The translations under genes and the position numbers were made by a program. 64,000 bases of DNA from Astropecten irregularis. Lineage: Eukaryota; Echinodermata; Asteroidea; Paxillosida; Astropectinidae. The notes beneath the pieces are model-generated. The model saw only the letters and a list, made by a program, of their open reading frames with translations, had not been told where the DNA came from and ran no database searches. Shown one piece after another: positions 45,985 to 58,618 of this stretch; the stretch's first letter is position 1, and each line of letters opens with the position of its first letter. Where the stretch lies: positions 20,534,528-20,598,527 of the forward strand of contig OZ020253.1 in the NCBI GenBank assembly GCA_963971285.1, read 5' to 3'.

Positions 45985-47311
45985 ACCTTGAGCATTTTGA
46001 GAGGATCATCTTGTTGACCATCTTGATTCCTGAGCCTCTTTGTTGATTTCATAATAATTGTTTATTTGCAATGACCACGCCCGATTCAGGCAAATACCAG
46101 CTTTTCTACGACCATTTTTATAGGATTTATTGATTTCATTTTGAGTTATTTGAATTCAGTTACTAAGGAACCTTCTCCACAAATGATTTTATGTTCAGCT
46201 GAGAATGTCACTAGCTTTTAAACTGAGAATGGTTTAGAATGTCACTCACATACATTGATACACTGTATGGGATGTCTGTGTATTCCCCTAGTCAATGACA
46301 ATGTGTGATATCTTTTTACTTTGCTTGCCTGTTTGGTTTTGGTTAAGATTGGTAAAGATGAATGAATATATGATACTTTACATGATGGAGACATAATGTA
46401 GTTGTGGTACACCATGTGAATAACTCTTGCTGTCTTAGGAAAGCAAGTACATGTTCATGTAACTCACTGCAACACACTGGCTGAATCTTCCAGATTTCCA
46501 TGATGCTAGATAAACCTTTTTTTTTTATAAACGTTTGTATGATTTAAAAAAAATCAGTTGAAGTCAAGAAATCTACCAGTGTAATTAGCAATTTTTTTTA
46601 TCCACTTTTGCAGTCTTTCTTTAAAAAAGGTTTTATTGAAAATTACCCTTTGTTGTATTGGATCTTCCTTTTAAAATCCTGGCACAGTGGTTCTTCTCAT
46701 CAGTACGTGTAGGTGTGTTACTATAGGAAGTTACTAAATACTGCAATGTACAATAATAATAATAATATAAATAAGTATAAACCAGCTGTGTTATTTTGTG
46801 GTTTTTCAGCAGTATTAAAATTGATGAATTATTAAGTTGGCCATCTATTAATATTTTCCTCCTACTTACCACACACTGGATGGAAAGTCACCCAAATCTG
46901 AACTGCAAATACTAATACCAATGTATTTGAGCAGCAAAATTGCTGTGCAGTGGAATGTGGAAAGCTGCTGTCACGTTTTTTGAAAGCTAAAACCAATTCA
47001 GAAGATACGAATGTGGTTCAGTCAATATACATGTATAATATCACATTTGAGTAGTATTTGAATAAGCTAATGACACCCCACATCTTTCTACTCTGTGTTG
47101 GTGGGACTATTAAATCTGGAGTGATTTATTTTTAAATGGAATGTTTTGTTTATACTAGAATGTCAATGTGGTTTTATCCAATTATGTTAATTAATTTATT
47201 TGTTCATTGATTGTAAAAGTAGAATACTGATGAAATGTGTACAGATTTCATACAATGTCCAAATATGTGAACATTATTTTTTACAGATGAAATTAGTCAG
47301 TTATAAATAAA
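45985..47311 (+). other. ABCD3 3' UTR (probable) with poly(A) signal
   Basis: No frame continues after the TAA. An AATAAA at 47306-47311 is a good candidate for the poly(A) signal, giving a 3' UTR of about 1.3 kb. Only motif evidence. Confidence 0.5.
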
Positions 47312-48499
47312 ATATGTGGCCTATTGAAATCAGAATTTTTATAGCTGTTGAGGTACATCATTTTTTTTTTTATATATTTCGTCGGATGAAATATGGATTT
47401 AAATAAATGGTGCACTGGCAATTGACAAAGGATTCTAAAAGGCAACCAGTTTTCAAATGATACAGAAACAAACTCTCGAAGGTCATTTTGAAAATGATGA
47501 ATAGTATAATTTATTAAATTTGAAGATTATTCAGAAACTCGGTAATAATTACTCTGTAATAAAATGCTTATTCTGTTTAGCTAATTCTGTTTGCAATCAG
47601 CTTTATTTGTTGTAAGTATGAACAATTTACCATCAAGCCCTTTAAATGAAATGTGTGGACTAAATAATGACCTACATGTAATTCTAAAATGAGATATATA
47701 TACACGTGTGCAATCTACTTCTTGTACAGTTGAGTTCTTGAACATGAACATTAAATGTGATTTTGTTATAAAGGCCACTAGTTGACAAGGAATACTATAT
47801 AGAGCACCATGACAACCACCTTAGTTTGTTTTATCTGAGAAATTCAAGACCTGATTGAAATTAAAGTCATTGAAAATTAAACAAAGACAAATTGACTGGA
47901 GTGGGATCCATACAGGCGTTGTTACCAACTGAGCTATACAGCTTTATGTTGTCGGTGTTACTAACAGAGAAACAGTACATGGGGGATCACTCAAAGAGGA
48001 TGCGGCTTTTTGTAAATTATGGTAGAAATAATAGTGGGAATGAATAATTTCTTACAAAAAGACAAAAAAGACCTATCCTATGGATTGCCTACAAACAAAA
48101 GTCAGCAACACCATGTACACATATATACATGTACTGTACTTTTAAATAAGGGTTTTTATCATTGCTGCTATACCGAACATCATCCTTGGCTCTCAATTTT
48201 TATGTACAATCATGGAGGTAGAAATAGTACCTCCATGGTACAATGTACAGGCCTGCTGAACATTGTTCACTATAACAAACGTTTACTATAACGAACACTT
48301 TCTGTGCATCCCGGTGTGTCCGTTATAGTGACGTATCAAAACAGTATTCAGGTATTCAGTACATGTATTAGTAGACACTGGCCTGTCCGTCTGCATCAGC
48401 TGAGATGAGATGATACCATCAATCTAACTCTTATCATGACTTGACTTGTACTTACTGGTTGTGCAATTCATCTTCATGTGGTGACAATACAAGCAGCAG
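47312..48499. other. Convergent gap between ABCD3 and SMIM7
   Basis: Holds a decayed SINE at 47848-47947 (shared TAAAGTCATTGAAAA...ACAAAGA.AAATTGACTGGA body) and a palindromic TACCTCCATGG / CCATGGAGGTA near 48212-48240. ACTATAACAAACGTTTACTA-type words follow near 48270. The SMIM7 3' UTR should extend into it from the right. Confidence 0.45.
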
Positions 48500-51257
48500 T
48501 TAGGAACCAAATAATCTGGAAGGAGAATGAAAACTAGTAATTATAATCAAAGAACACAACATGAACGATTTGAAGATTTTCATTGGGACAATTTGTATGT
48601 GGATTGGTTTGCGGAAACACCTTGAATTTTTGGTTTATACTTTCACACTTCTTATTTCGTCGCACTTCTTGTTAAGTTTTAACGTTTCAACTAGCCTGCC
48701 ATAGTCATCATCAGGAGTCTCCTGTCGATAACTTTGCTCAGGGTGCCAGTCAGAAGCCATATAACCCATTAACAGCCATACCATCTGAGCTATCCAGTCC
48801 TATGATGAGGCCTCCCTATAGTCAACTATCTTTTCTCAGGGTGCCAGTCAGAAGCCATGTAACCAATTCACTGCCATACCAGTGCTCTACATTTGAGCTA
48901 TCCAGTCCTATAACAGAGCCTCCCTATAGTCAATTATCTTTTCTCAGGGTGACTGTCAAAAGCCATAATTGCAAATTCTGTATGTAAAAAGTAGCACAAA
49001 ACTGGTCTAAAAGTGTCAAAATTTGCACCAGAAAATAACTTTTCGTGAAATGTATTCTTATGAATGGTTGCGTTGACAGCATTCTCTAAGCCATATGTAG
49101 GAGGCTTGTTTGTCAGACATTCGAATACTCAAGGACAAGTGGTTACTATGAATGTGACATCACGAGCGCTGAGCCCTATTCATCACCCTTGGGTGACATC
49201 TACAACTTGCATCTCTCCTTCGAGTCCCACTCTACTTTATGCAGTTTGCTTTTGCTGCATGGATTTCCAACTCACTGTTTTTATTACCAGATTAACAGTA
49301 ATTGTATAATGCTTAATATGATTACGGTGCCCGCTGATAAGGGATTCGATTCACTCTGCTGACCCCAGCTAGCTTGGTGGCCTAGCGGAATGGCATCTTC
49401 ACTAGTAAGCAGGAGGTCGTGGTTCGAATCCCACCTGAGCCCGCCTGTGATTTTTCCATGTGTGTGCTCAAAAGGCTTTTAGTGAAGTGCTTATCTACGT
49501 TGTTGAAGGGCAATACTTACAAAAGCATCATTAGCATAACTGCGATGTTCCACAGACCGATAAAGATTCGGAAAAACTTGAGGTTTTGAAGGAACTGCCT
49601 AATCTGATCTCCTGTACAAAGAAACAACATCATTTGAGAACATACCGGTAAGTCATCTTCATATACTAATCCTACTGCACTGCAAAACTAAACAAAAACA
49701 ACACAGATGATAACAGAAGTCCCTCACCCCCCCCCCCCAAAAAAAATAAAAAAAATAAAGAATAATAACTACATTGGACTGCTCAAGTCATTGGACTGCT
49801 CAAGTCTTACTACTGTGAATCAAACAACTTGAAACAAAACAGTTTTTGAATTTTGAATATTTTGAATTTTCATATCTTTAGTTTCAATTTGACTGAAATG
49901 AGTTGCACACATTGTGAATGTGAAATTTATCGAAGTTCTTGATCCAGTTTTGTTGATCCAATTTGATTTCATTTTGATGAATAAATAAAATACTTCATCA
50001 GACTCCAGAGTATTACTGTATGTAGAGATCTACCTGTTGTTGGTTCAGACACATCTTTTTCTCCAAATCCATCAGTTTCAGTTATCTTCTTCTTACTGTC
50101 AAGTGTCAAAGAGAAAAAAATAGGGGGGGAAATGTCATTGCCAAGAAGCCTAAATTGTATTAATTGAATTTGAAAGTCTTAGTGAAGAGATACAGGCCGA
50201 AAATACAGAAACTTTCCCTCTCAAAGAAACATTAAGTTTTAATAATTTGAAACAATGAAAGTCACTCACAAATTGAAGTTGAGAACAGCACCAGCATTTA
50301 CCATCAGGGTTCTAGAAAACAAAAATCAAAATTGACTGGATTTATTTAAGTCATTAAAATGTAAACAAAGAAAATTGACTGGAGCAGGATTTGCCTCTTC
50401 TTAAAAGATTTTCTTTTAAAATGAATGAACAACGTCTATTAGGCCATCACCATGATCACTGGTTTTAACCATCGTTTTCACACTTTTATTACTGACAACA
50501 GTATCGTCTATACCCACTTAAATACCCCAGCTATACAAGTTTTATATAGTGTAAAACACGGCTGGTTGGGTTCTCCCCCCAATCGAGTATACCCACCCTT
50601 AGATACCCTACTTTTACTAAAATAAATGAACTTGAATGAACGCTTATGAGCTTACCGTATTGGGTATGCCCATATACCCCAGCTATACATTTTGAATATA
50701 CAATTTTTATATAGTGTAAATCGCGGCTGACCGGGTTCTCCCCCCCCCCCCCCCCAATCGGGTATACCCACCCTTAGTTACCCTACTTTTACTAAAATAT
50801 ATCAATAAGGAAAGAATTCCACTGACGGCCATCACTTGTGCACAAACCTATGGGACCGACAGAGGGCGTTTTGAGAAAAATGGCTAGGGCCTACCGCTGC
50901 ATTCAAAGTGTATAATTGTAGGTAATAAAAAAAAACCTGAAAATCTCACTTTTTAGATAAGCTACCCCAGTTTACACACCTGAGATTGAAATTCATTATG
51001 ACTTGCATCAAATAAGTTAACTCTTGGAGGAAATAACCCTGTTTCCGTCATGGCCGTCAGTGGAATTCTTTCCTCTTGGGGAAATGTAGCCTGTAGACTA
51101 ACGTTAGTCCCAGTGAATGAGTGAGTGTAACGTTAGGCTTTTTCTTAGCCTTTTACGTTTTACATAGGGCTACTGCAATGGGTAGTAACGTAACCTACGG
51201 ATCAAACGATTGTTGCCTACTTTAACCTTACCCGAATAAAATTAAGTCAGATATCAT
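48500..51257 (-). CDS. SMIM7: SMIM7, small integral membrane protein 7
   Basis: A 78-aa protein (human 75 aa) of unknown biochemical role, conserved in animals. Five tiny coding exons on the minus strand: 51232-51257 (26 nt, MISDLILFG), 50270-50311 (42 nt), 50034-50095 (62 nt), 49521-49611 (91 nt) and 48500-48515 (16 nt, ending LFGS and TAA). They sum to 237 nt, with all phases matching. A hydrophobic N-terminus runs into NAGAVLNF. A polar middle (KKKITETDGFGEKD, then EPTTGDQIRQFL) is followed by a C-terminal membrane helix FRIFIGLWNIAVMLMMLLLF. The human protein has the same order: NAGAVLNFKLKKK, GFGEE, EPSTGDNIREFL, YFRIFIALWNI, LFGS. It converges with ABCD3. No exon is long enough to stand out as an ORF. 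Confidence 0.93.
48700..48965. repeat. Two-and-a-half copy tandem repeat, about 110 bp
   Basis: CTCAGGGTGCCAGTCAGAAGCC recurs near 48737 and 48836 and, changed, near 48943. Each of the first two is followed by CTATCCAGTCCTAT and CCTCCCTATAGTCAA. Confidence 0.75.
49366..49450 (+). mobile_element. tRNA-derived SINE head, family 3
   Basis: Box A region TTGGTGGCCTAGCGGAATGG and box B GTGGTTCGAATCCC at tRNA spacing, in SMIM7 intron 4. The acceptor stem does not close, and no second copy is in the window. Confidence 0.55.
50330..50395 (-). mobile_element. Decayed SINE body (family of 25930-26075)
   Basis: Keeps TTAAGTCATTAAAATGTAAA and AAATTGACTGGAGCAGGATT. The tRNA head is lost. SMIM7 intron 1. 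Confidence 0.5.
50510..50798. repeat. Tandem duplication in SMIM7 intron 1
   Basis: Two units about 170 bp apart share ATACCCCAGCTATACA, TTTATATAGTGTAAA, GGGTTCTCCCCCC and GGTATACCCACCCTTAG-type blocks, then CCCTACTTTTACTAAAATA. Confidence 0.8.
50807..51074. mobile_element. MITE with AAGGAAAGAATTCCACTGAC termini
   Basis: AAGGAAAGAATTCCACTGAC and GCCATCAC at the left are mirrored by CATGGCCGTCAGTGGAATTC then TTTCCTC at the right. A partial relative is at 32058-32210 in ABCD3 intron 1 (AAAAATTCCACTGACGACCA, then GAGGGCGTTTT). Confidence 0.75.
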
Positions 51258-52189
51258 CTTGTCTTTTCTTTTCACTCGCTCAAAGATAAGATTCAATCAA
51301 TGATCACAGCCACTGCAGAATGCAACCGATCAACGTGTCCATCTTCTTGTTTTGACTAAAAAGTGATAGCGCCCTCTATTGACATTTCAAACGGGGAAAG
51401 TCATTTTTAGGATGTTGCGTGAAGGGTTGGGAGCGTCGCGCGCGGCCATGGTCAAACACTCAACTTAAACTTGAGTAACTTGCAGACGTGTAGGCCTACC
51501 GGACTTGGTACACCTGCAGCTGACCCATATAGGAAGCAAAAATTACCAAAGAAACCTGATGCTAATCAGGCCTAATTTTTTTTTTATATCCCCGACTGAC
51601 GTCTCACGCCCGTTTCCGTGGAATATTAAATTCTTTATCAAAGAAACAAGTACCCTTTTCAAATGACCTTTAACATTTCTTGGAGGATCCCACCAGACAT
51701 TATCAAAGAACACCAGACATAAGCCTACAGAAGTCCCTAAGTGACCCGAGAATGTCTGGATATCAAAGGGCAAAGGGGTTATAGTCATTATTTCTGAAGC
51801 TTCTTTTATTTACCATGCAGACCATGGGTGTCGATCTCTATGTTTAATTCTTCTGAATATCGTTTTTAAATGCTCTAAAATGCGACCTTTCGGCTCTGTT
51901 TTTATTAAAAAGTCCCTGCATGGTTTGGTAGGGAGGTATTCCACCTCCCATGCACAGCCTCCCCGGCTCGGTCGCTTCGCTCCCTCGCATAGGACACCAA
52001 ATCACCCCCGCCCCCAATCATGAAAAGAAATCCGACACCAGTGATGCAGACGCAAGGGGCACGATTCGAAGTCTTTTGGGGAAAGGAAGAAGCTGGGGTA
52101 AGATGAAGGCACCAAATCGGGGATGTGAATTCAGGCATCCATTAACACATATCATGTAGACCCACATAAATATGGAAAGCCTATCAGTC

Positions 52190-52565
52190 TTAAAGGTAAT
52201 ATCATGCTTTGGTTTGTATCAAAGTAATAATTTTAGATTCATGGGCAGAAATATGAAGACAAGCAGATACAGTAACAGTCATCTGTGAAAATTTCAGTCC
52301 CATAGACGACGGTGCCCACCTTTTGAGAAAAAGTGAAAAACAGCCACATTATTTCTTTAAGTCTTTTCTCTTTAAATTTTGATCTTTTAAAAGATCAAAA
52401 AGATTTTCGGTCGTTGTTTTACAAATTTCTGGATAACACCATTTCAGGCGGAAACATTTTAACGGTATGTTTCTACCACCACCATCGTCATACCATGTAC
52501 GTTATAGGTAAATCTGTGAAAATGTCTGTTTCGCATGCTACCAAAGTATGATACTACCAGTTTAA
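52190..52565 (-). mobile_element. TTAA-target MITE, full-length copy
   Basis: TTAAAGGTAATATCATGCTT at one end and GTATGATACTACCAGTTTAA at the other. The central GATCTTTTAAAAGATC is perfect. TTAA on both borders. Confidence 0.9.
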
Positions 52566-52812
52566 ATGCAGCCTATGGAACCTCCTCCCCAACACACAAA
52601 GGATGTTTTTAGACCCGGCCTGTGCCCCATTTCAATCTCCGATGTGGCATGATTTAACATCCTTTACTAACGGTAAGTATAAGTTATAATATTATATGAT
52701 TGGTAAAGATCACAGAACTGCAGCACTCACACTTTGTCTCATCTATAGCATGTAACGGGTGCATGAATTAATAAACCTGTGAACATTTTGAGCTTTATGA
52801 AAACATAAAGAC

Positions 52813-52921
52813 TGGTTTTGATCGTATACCCCGGGATCAAGACTGTTTTTGGTCTTTTTGTTTTTACTATAATTTCTGGATAAAAACAACATTTCAGGCG
52901 GAAATATTTTAACGTTACGTA
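52813..52921 (-). mobile_element. TTAA-target MITE, internal fragment
   Basis: Only ACATTTCAGGCGGAAATATT and the preceding region of the family are recognisable. Both ends are missing. Confidence 0.5.
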
Positions 52922-53518
52922 GATAAAGATATTTATATTACTCAGTTTTATTTTGTCCAGAGTGCCTCTGAATTTGCTTAACTGACAACCATGAGTAATC
53001 GAATCTGATTGTGATTGGAGCAAATATACTTTCCATACCACCGATTTACAAGCAACATTGCCCTGTTGCAAAGTCATGATTATGTTTGTTGAAAGTACGG
53101 ATGCATTGCTATGATACGTATCCCGGAGTTCTCTGTTTGTCAGGAAATAGCTGGAACTTGTGGCATTTCAGCAGCGTCATGCATGGAAATCATTAATATT
53201 CAACATGCTGCGCAGACTGGACACTCAGATAAACCTCGAACATCATAATTACCATATTCAAATACGGGGTGAGACTCGATTGCTGATTGGTTGTTTTCCG
53301 CGCCTTATAATCTAACTTGAAGCCACCCCCATCGCATTGTGACAGGTCGTATTGACTCATTCTAGTCGCGTGATTCACTTTTCCTAAAGACTGCCACTGG
53401 ACGAAATTTAGTTGACATTGAAAAATACTACCGGACTGAGCAATAATATTATACAGATAGATTAAGCGTGTGTCATAGAACAGATTTTACCCTGTTTTCG
53501 GATAATTGATAACCAAAA

Positions 53519-56500
53519 ATGAGGATTTGCGTATTGAGCGTAACTTTGGTGTTGTTGAGTGCAGTATGGGGACATTGCACAGGTCAAGAACCACCAGGCC
53601 AAAATGCGGACCAGCAACACAGTAAGGTTGACCATGGATCGGCTGTCCAGCAAGTCAAAGAATGTACGAATTTCAAAATCTCCTTCGGCATATACACCAA
53701 CTACTTCTATACTTGTTGCGGGGAGCTGCGAGTTGACACTCCACCGCTGGTGGGCAATGAGGTAATTATTTCAATAAGTATTTATCATCCAAACAAAATT
53801 TCATTTTAACTTGTGCTGAAAAGTTTATAATTATGCAAGAAATAGCCAAAAAAGTTGACAGATCATAATTGTTTTCAGTCTTTCCACAACATAATTGTAA
53901 AAAAAAAAAAACACAACCAAGTGAGACACTTCAAATTCTGTATAGTTGTAGGGTCGCCGGAATGTGATTGATTGCACGTTCAATGTTTAATATCATAATT
54001 AAGCTTTGATTTTCTTGACCAGATCAACAATATCGTAATTTTATTTGCGATTGGAAAATTACGAAAAAGGAGTGATACAAATTAATTGTGTTTTGTGATT
54101 TGACTCAAAGGAAATGGTGGAGAATTGGAACTGTAATCCAAGTTACATCGGGTACGCTACAGTCAATGAAACACACAAATACAACTGCAATGGTGATGTC
54201 GGCAAAACTACAGCAAGAACCATGTAAGTTTCATTACTTTATCTCCAACAGCAAGCCTATAATGTGTGTTTGTGAAAAGACGATAAAAGCTGTAATAGTA
54301 ACTAACATATTTCACGCTGTCAAAAGATTTGTGGGTCGAGGTACATGTAAACTAATTCTGACCATTTACTGAAATAAAAACAATGTTTTGTTTTGTAAGC
54401 GCCCAGCTACAAATCACTTTGATGATCTATGGAAGAGTTGTGAAGCATTATGAGTTTATAATATTGAGCAGGGCATACTGTGCCTTACTTTGTTATATGA
54501 ATTATTTACTGTGTATTGTACCATGAATAAATATAAGCAATCTGAATTAGAACTGGCCCCTTACAAATGTAAAACTATAGTGTTCATGTACGCAATACAA
54601 AATAATTAGAATATCATGGGTCTCTATAATAACACTATCCAATTGCATGTTTTTCCTTGTGTATGGCAATTCACAGTAGCTATACATCCATAGTACTCAA
54701 CGACACGCATAATGATGGTTTCATGTCCACGCAGCACTAAAAATAGCCCCCAATAAAGCCTAATGAATTAGTTCCTTTGCAAGGGGTTAACCGACGGCCC
54801 ATACAAACATGTCTGAAATCTTTTAAAATGTCAGTGGGTACTAAAAAAGGAAAGGTGCGTCGATGTCGTGTGACTGTCAAGAAAGGAAACAAATATTATC
54901 CATTCATCAGAGCAATGTCACCCAGGTCAATGTTTGTCATCGTTTGTCAAAACAAAACTGGGAGTAGGATGGAACGTAAAAAGGAATTGGGAAAAGAACG
55001 ACCTTCCCTGACGTGAACTGCAGGCGCGGTTCTACGGGGGGGCTAGGGGGGGGGCTGTAGCCCCCCAAAAATTTTGTCTAGCCCCCCCCCAAAAATGCAA
55101 GTGAAAAAAAAAAACATTCTTGAAAATACTGGATTTTTCCCGTTATTAAGTGCCAATTACATAAAAACGCGTTGTGTGGGCTATAATGTGCATGTTTTTA
55201 GACCCCTAATAAGACATAGCAGAAGCGAGTGTTTGAAGAACCCAAAATATTGGGTCTTCTAGCCCCCCCAAAAAATAATGGCTCTTCTAGCCCCCCCAAA
55301 ATGTTGGCTCTAGAACCGCGCCTGGTGAACTGATTCCATTATAATTGGGAAGGAAAGAAGTCTTCATGCGGTGTCTGATGACACTTGTTATCTTTATTAG
55401 TTTATTAGAAAACTAGCCAAAATAAAATGGAAAGAGTGAATCCATCTCAAGACCATACCGAATCATTCTCGACGTTGTCTTGGTGTTATATCAATATTAA
55501 TATCAATATCATGTTCTCTTTTTGAGTATGTCGCATCGAGATTTACCTGATCGTTATGTTAATGTAATAATTGTAGATTAAAAAGGCAACAACATAAATT
55601 GTTTCAGGGTTCAACAGGCCGAGAGAAAGAACACACAAAAGAATAACATTTTTTTAAGTCTCTCTGTAACATTTTAGTGTGAATTCAATCTCAATATTTC
55701 GGCGTACATTATTTATGACGGTGTGTGAAGTAGAGTCAGTCATGTCAGGAAGTGATTCATCAAGCTACCGTAACTTATATGGGTACTGCTGCTGGAGGTT
55801 AGCCGACATGACTGCAATGGAAAGCAGACCCCCTCCCAAACCAAAGCAATAGATCACACCCACAGTGGGTGCAACCACCGTGTACATGAATTGCAACATT
55901 TTGTTTCCGGTTTGTGGGGGAGAGGTGATAATGTAAAATTACATCATATTATTAAGGGCAGGGGAGCAGGGGAGCTGCAGATGCAAGCCAGCAAATCAAC
56001 AGGTTAAGATTTGAGTTTGGGAAAACTATGATATAATATTAAATGACTTAAATTGAACCATGTGCCAGGGGGAATGATGACTTAAATTGAACCATGTGCC
56101 GGGGGAATGATGTACTTTCTATCCATTGTTTACGGTTCTTATCTCCAGCCGTTATCCAAGGTTCGTGAAAGGATTTCCAATTCCTTTCTATGGTTATCAC
56201 TTCCCCCTTACACAACAATTCAAACACTTCAAAAGTTATCTTAATCACGATTTATAGTGTATAGCCGTATTTCCGTGTAATTAGAGTTCTTGTGTAAATG
56301 CTAAAATGCGACAAACATCTACTCGATTTTTCTTACACTTTCCTCCGATAATTCTGAATTATACTTTCCTCCAACAATTCTGAATTAATGTAATGAATAA
56401 AAGTAATAATACTAATAAATAGTGTTTAATTTAGTGCAAATTCCTCCAATTGTGGACGCTCAAGGTGCTTTGTATAGGGTCAGCAATATAGCACAATATT

Positions 56501-58618
56501 TAAGTTAAAAATTACTTGTTAAGCTTCCCCAAAACAAAATACCTTTAGTACGCATTTGTATGGTAAAGGGTTGACAAATACCGATACGTGCAGAGCATGG
56601 TGTTCGATTGACCCATGATCTACAGACCGTATCATCCATGGCTTCCGTCAGTCCGTCCTACTGTTTCCTGTCAGCCAAGGACAAACCGAGTCTATATATT
56701 AATGTGGGAAGTCAGTAGATATCTGATATAAATAATACGATAAGATCAAACGGAAAGGACATACCACACAATGGCACAACTTGAGTACAAACTTGGCCCT
56801 GCACTGATGGGTGCATAAACAGCAAAAAGATTGTACATTTTGACAATGAGCATAAATCATGCATTCCTTATAGCAGGACGTGAATATTCTCTGGACAGTG
56901 CTACTTAAACAAATAAAAGCCGATTCCATTTTATACAATTCATGGGAGAAACTTCATTTATTCGAGACTAATTCATTTGATATCTTTCAACCAGTTTTCA
57001 AAGTAGTCCAGCTTTCCTATCTACTGTTTATACTGTCATACTCCTCTCTATACCAAATACCAAACTTGGTGCATTCGTCCTGTTTTTGCTTTTAATAAGT
57101 TTTGTTAGTTGGGGTGTTTGCACGTTTGATTTGAAGTTGTCTTTTGATCTTGAATAGACAAAACTTTGGTTCAAAATGCTTTAACTATATACAATTGCCA
57201 TCCGTAGTGGTTGATCACACAGACCAATTAAATACAAATCCTGAATTAATGTCACTGAATAATTTAGAACCCGGAATAAAACTTTTGTTAAAAATAAAAA
57301 TGATGTTGCCATTGTACTTCCTACCATCCATGCATAACTGGAATTCCTTTTGACTTACAGATGCAATGCACGATGGGGTTGGCTAGCTGCCGAAAACTGC
57401 TGGGAGTGGTCAGCTTGTTTTGCAGGGGCTTGCCAACTGGAAGCCAACGAACCTGGGTAAGCAAGAAAAATAAAGCAGATTTCAGTCACATCAAAAACAA
57501 ACACTTACCGAAAGGTCTTATTTGGTATGCCCATACCTTAAACACAGAACAATTCTTGGAAAGTTAATGATATATATACAATAACATATGAATTTAAAGC
57601 AAGAAAGTCACTTTAAAATGAACTTGGAAAAAAGCTTCAGTGACGGGGTGATACTTGCCTGAGGATTAGAGAGAAATTACGTTAAATCTTAAGTGTCATA
57701 TAAACTCATCTTAGTATAGCTGATTTTAGTGGAAATAACTCATTGTTTGTTTTTGTGTATAATCATGTTTGCTACGTCGTAATGCTATTTGCTTTTACAT
57801 GTTTATCATTTGAGTTCAAATTCTAAAAACCGATGTGTATTACAGCTGAAAATGTATAATATAATGTTGATATAAATTGCATTTGTTTTTAAAATTAAGG
57901 TACGCCTTGTAACATTTCGTAATTACTCGGAAAGCCTTTCCTGATCGCTTGGCATCCAGCCAAAATGATGACTAGAACATAAACCCCGTGCAAGGATTTC
58001 GTTTTACATTGAGAAATTTCATTGTGATAATGCACTCAAATGAAGAAACATCACAGTCGCATGATAAACTGTGTTCGATCAAATAAAGCAAAGAAAAATA
58101 TACTTTCCGCTCGTTTATTGAAATGTGCCATGAGTGTAAACAATCAATAATACACTGAACAACCGTCGGACCACAACCATTCCATCTTCCCTTCTACTCT
58201 AAACTTAAAAACCAAACAACCAATCATTCATTCATTCATTCCTTTTCTCAGGTCCGTGTCTCTTAATGATGGGTTCTGTGGTGACGGACGATGTGATGCA
58301 GATGAAGATACAACCTCATGCCCTGGCGATTGTTGTCCACAGGAAAACCCCTTTGATTGCCAGATGAAGAACAACACCTGCACCGAACCCTGTTGTGCTG
58401 AATCAACATGTTGCGTCGGTTCAACATCGGCCTTTTTCAGCAACTTCTGGGTGATTGTTTTCAGTGTAATAGGGGGTGTATTCCTCCTCATTAACTTCTG
58501 TTGTTGCTGTTGTTGCTATTGTGCCTTCAAACGATGTAAAGGAGCATCTCGAAAGAAGAGTCATCCGACTACGGTAGATCGACAAGACACTACCATGACA
58601 GTATTATCTATGAAGTAG
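53519..58618 (+). CDS. Unrecognised cysteine-rich type I membrane protein
   Basis: I do not recognise a named family. Exons 53519-53761, 54111-54223, 57361-57456 and 58252-58618 join in frame to 819 nt, 272 aa. A signal peptide covers residues 1 to about 18-20 (MRICVLSVTLVLLSAVWGHC). An extracellular part of about 195 residues with roughly 20 cysteines follows, with sequons at N100 and N191. Exons 2-3 give paired Trp/Cys motifs (WNCNPSYIGY, ENCWEWSACFAGAC). Exon 4 gives CGDGRCDADEDTTSCPGDC at 160-178, an acidic loop of a kind seen in many secreted proteins, then CC pairs. One membrane helix at about 216-233 is followed by CCCCCCYC (234-241), likely palmitoylated, and a 30-residue basic tail. 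The layout recalls Shisa-like adaptors, but no diagnostic motif is present. The ATG at 53519 is chosen because it starts the signal peptide. Confidence 0.75.
55021..55324. mobile_element. 304-bp hAT-type MITE (CAGGCGCGGTTCT), copy 2
   Basis: Inverted copy of 28465-28768 with identical length. The perfect 8-bp duplication GTGAACTG lies at 55013-55020 and 55325-55332. Located in intron 2 of the cysteine-rich gene. Confidence 0.9.
56038..56112. repeat. Short tandem duplication, about 35 bp x 2
   Basis: ATGACTTAAATTGAACCATG plus TGCC(A/G)GGGG(G)AATGA occurs twice in a row in intron 2 of the cysteine-rich gene. Confidence 0.85.

Larger units (their letters stand above)
51258..53518. other. Intergenic between SMIM7 and the cysteine-rich gene
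   Basis: The two genes diverge here. CG-rich patches lie near 51426-51450 (GCGTCGCGCGCGGCC) and near 51955-52010. The first is a candidate promoter for SMIM7. It also holds the MITE copies at 52190 and 52813. No gene is supported. Confidence 0.45.

Noticed and set aside
49370-49442. tRNA gene on the plus strand
   Set aside because: Internal promoter boxes are present, but the acceptor stem does not close. More likely a SINE.
54777-55016. 79-codon basic frame in intron 2 of the cysteine-rich gene
   Set aside because: No family similarity, no splice support, and it ends in a MITE border.
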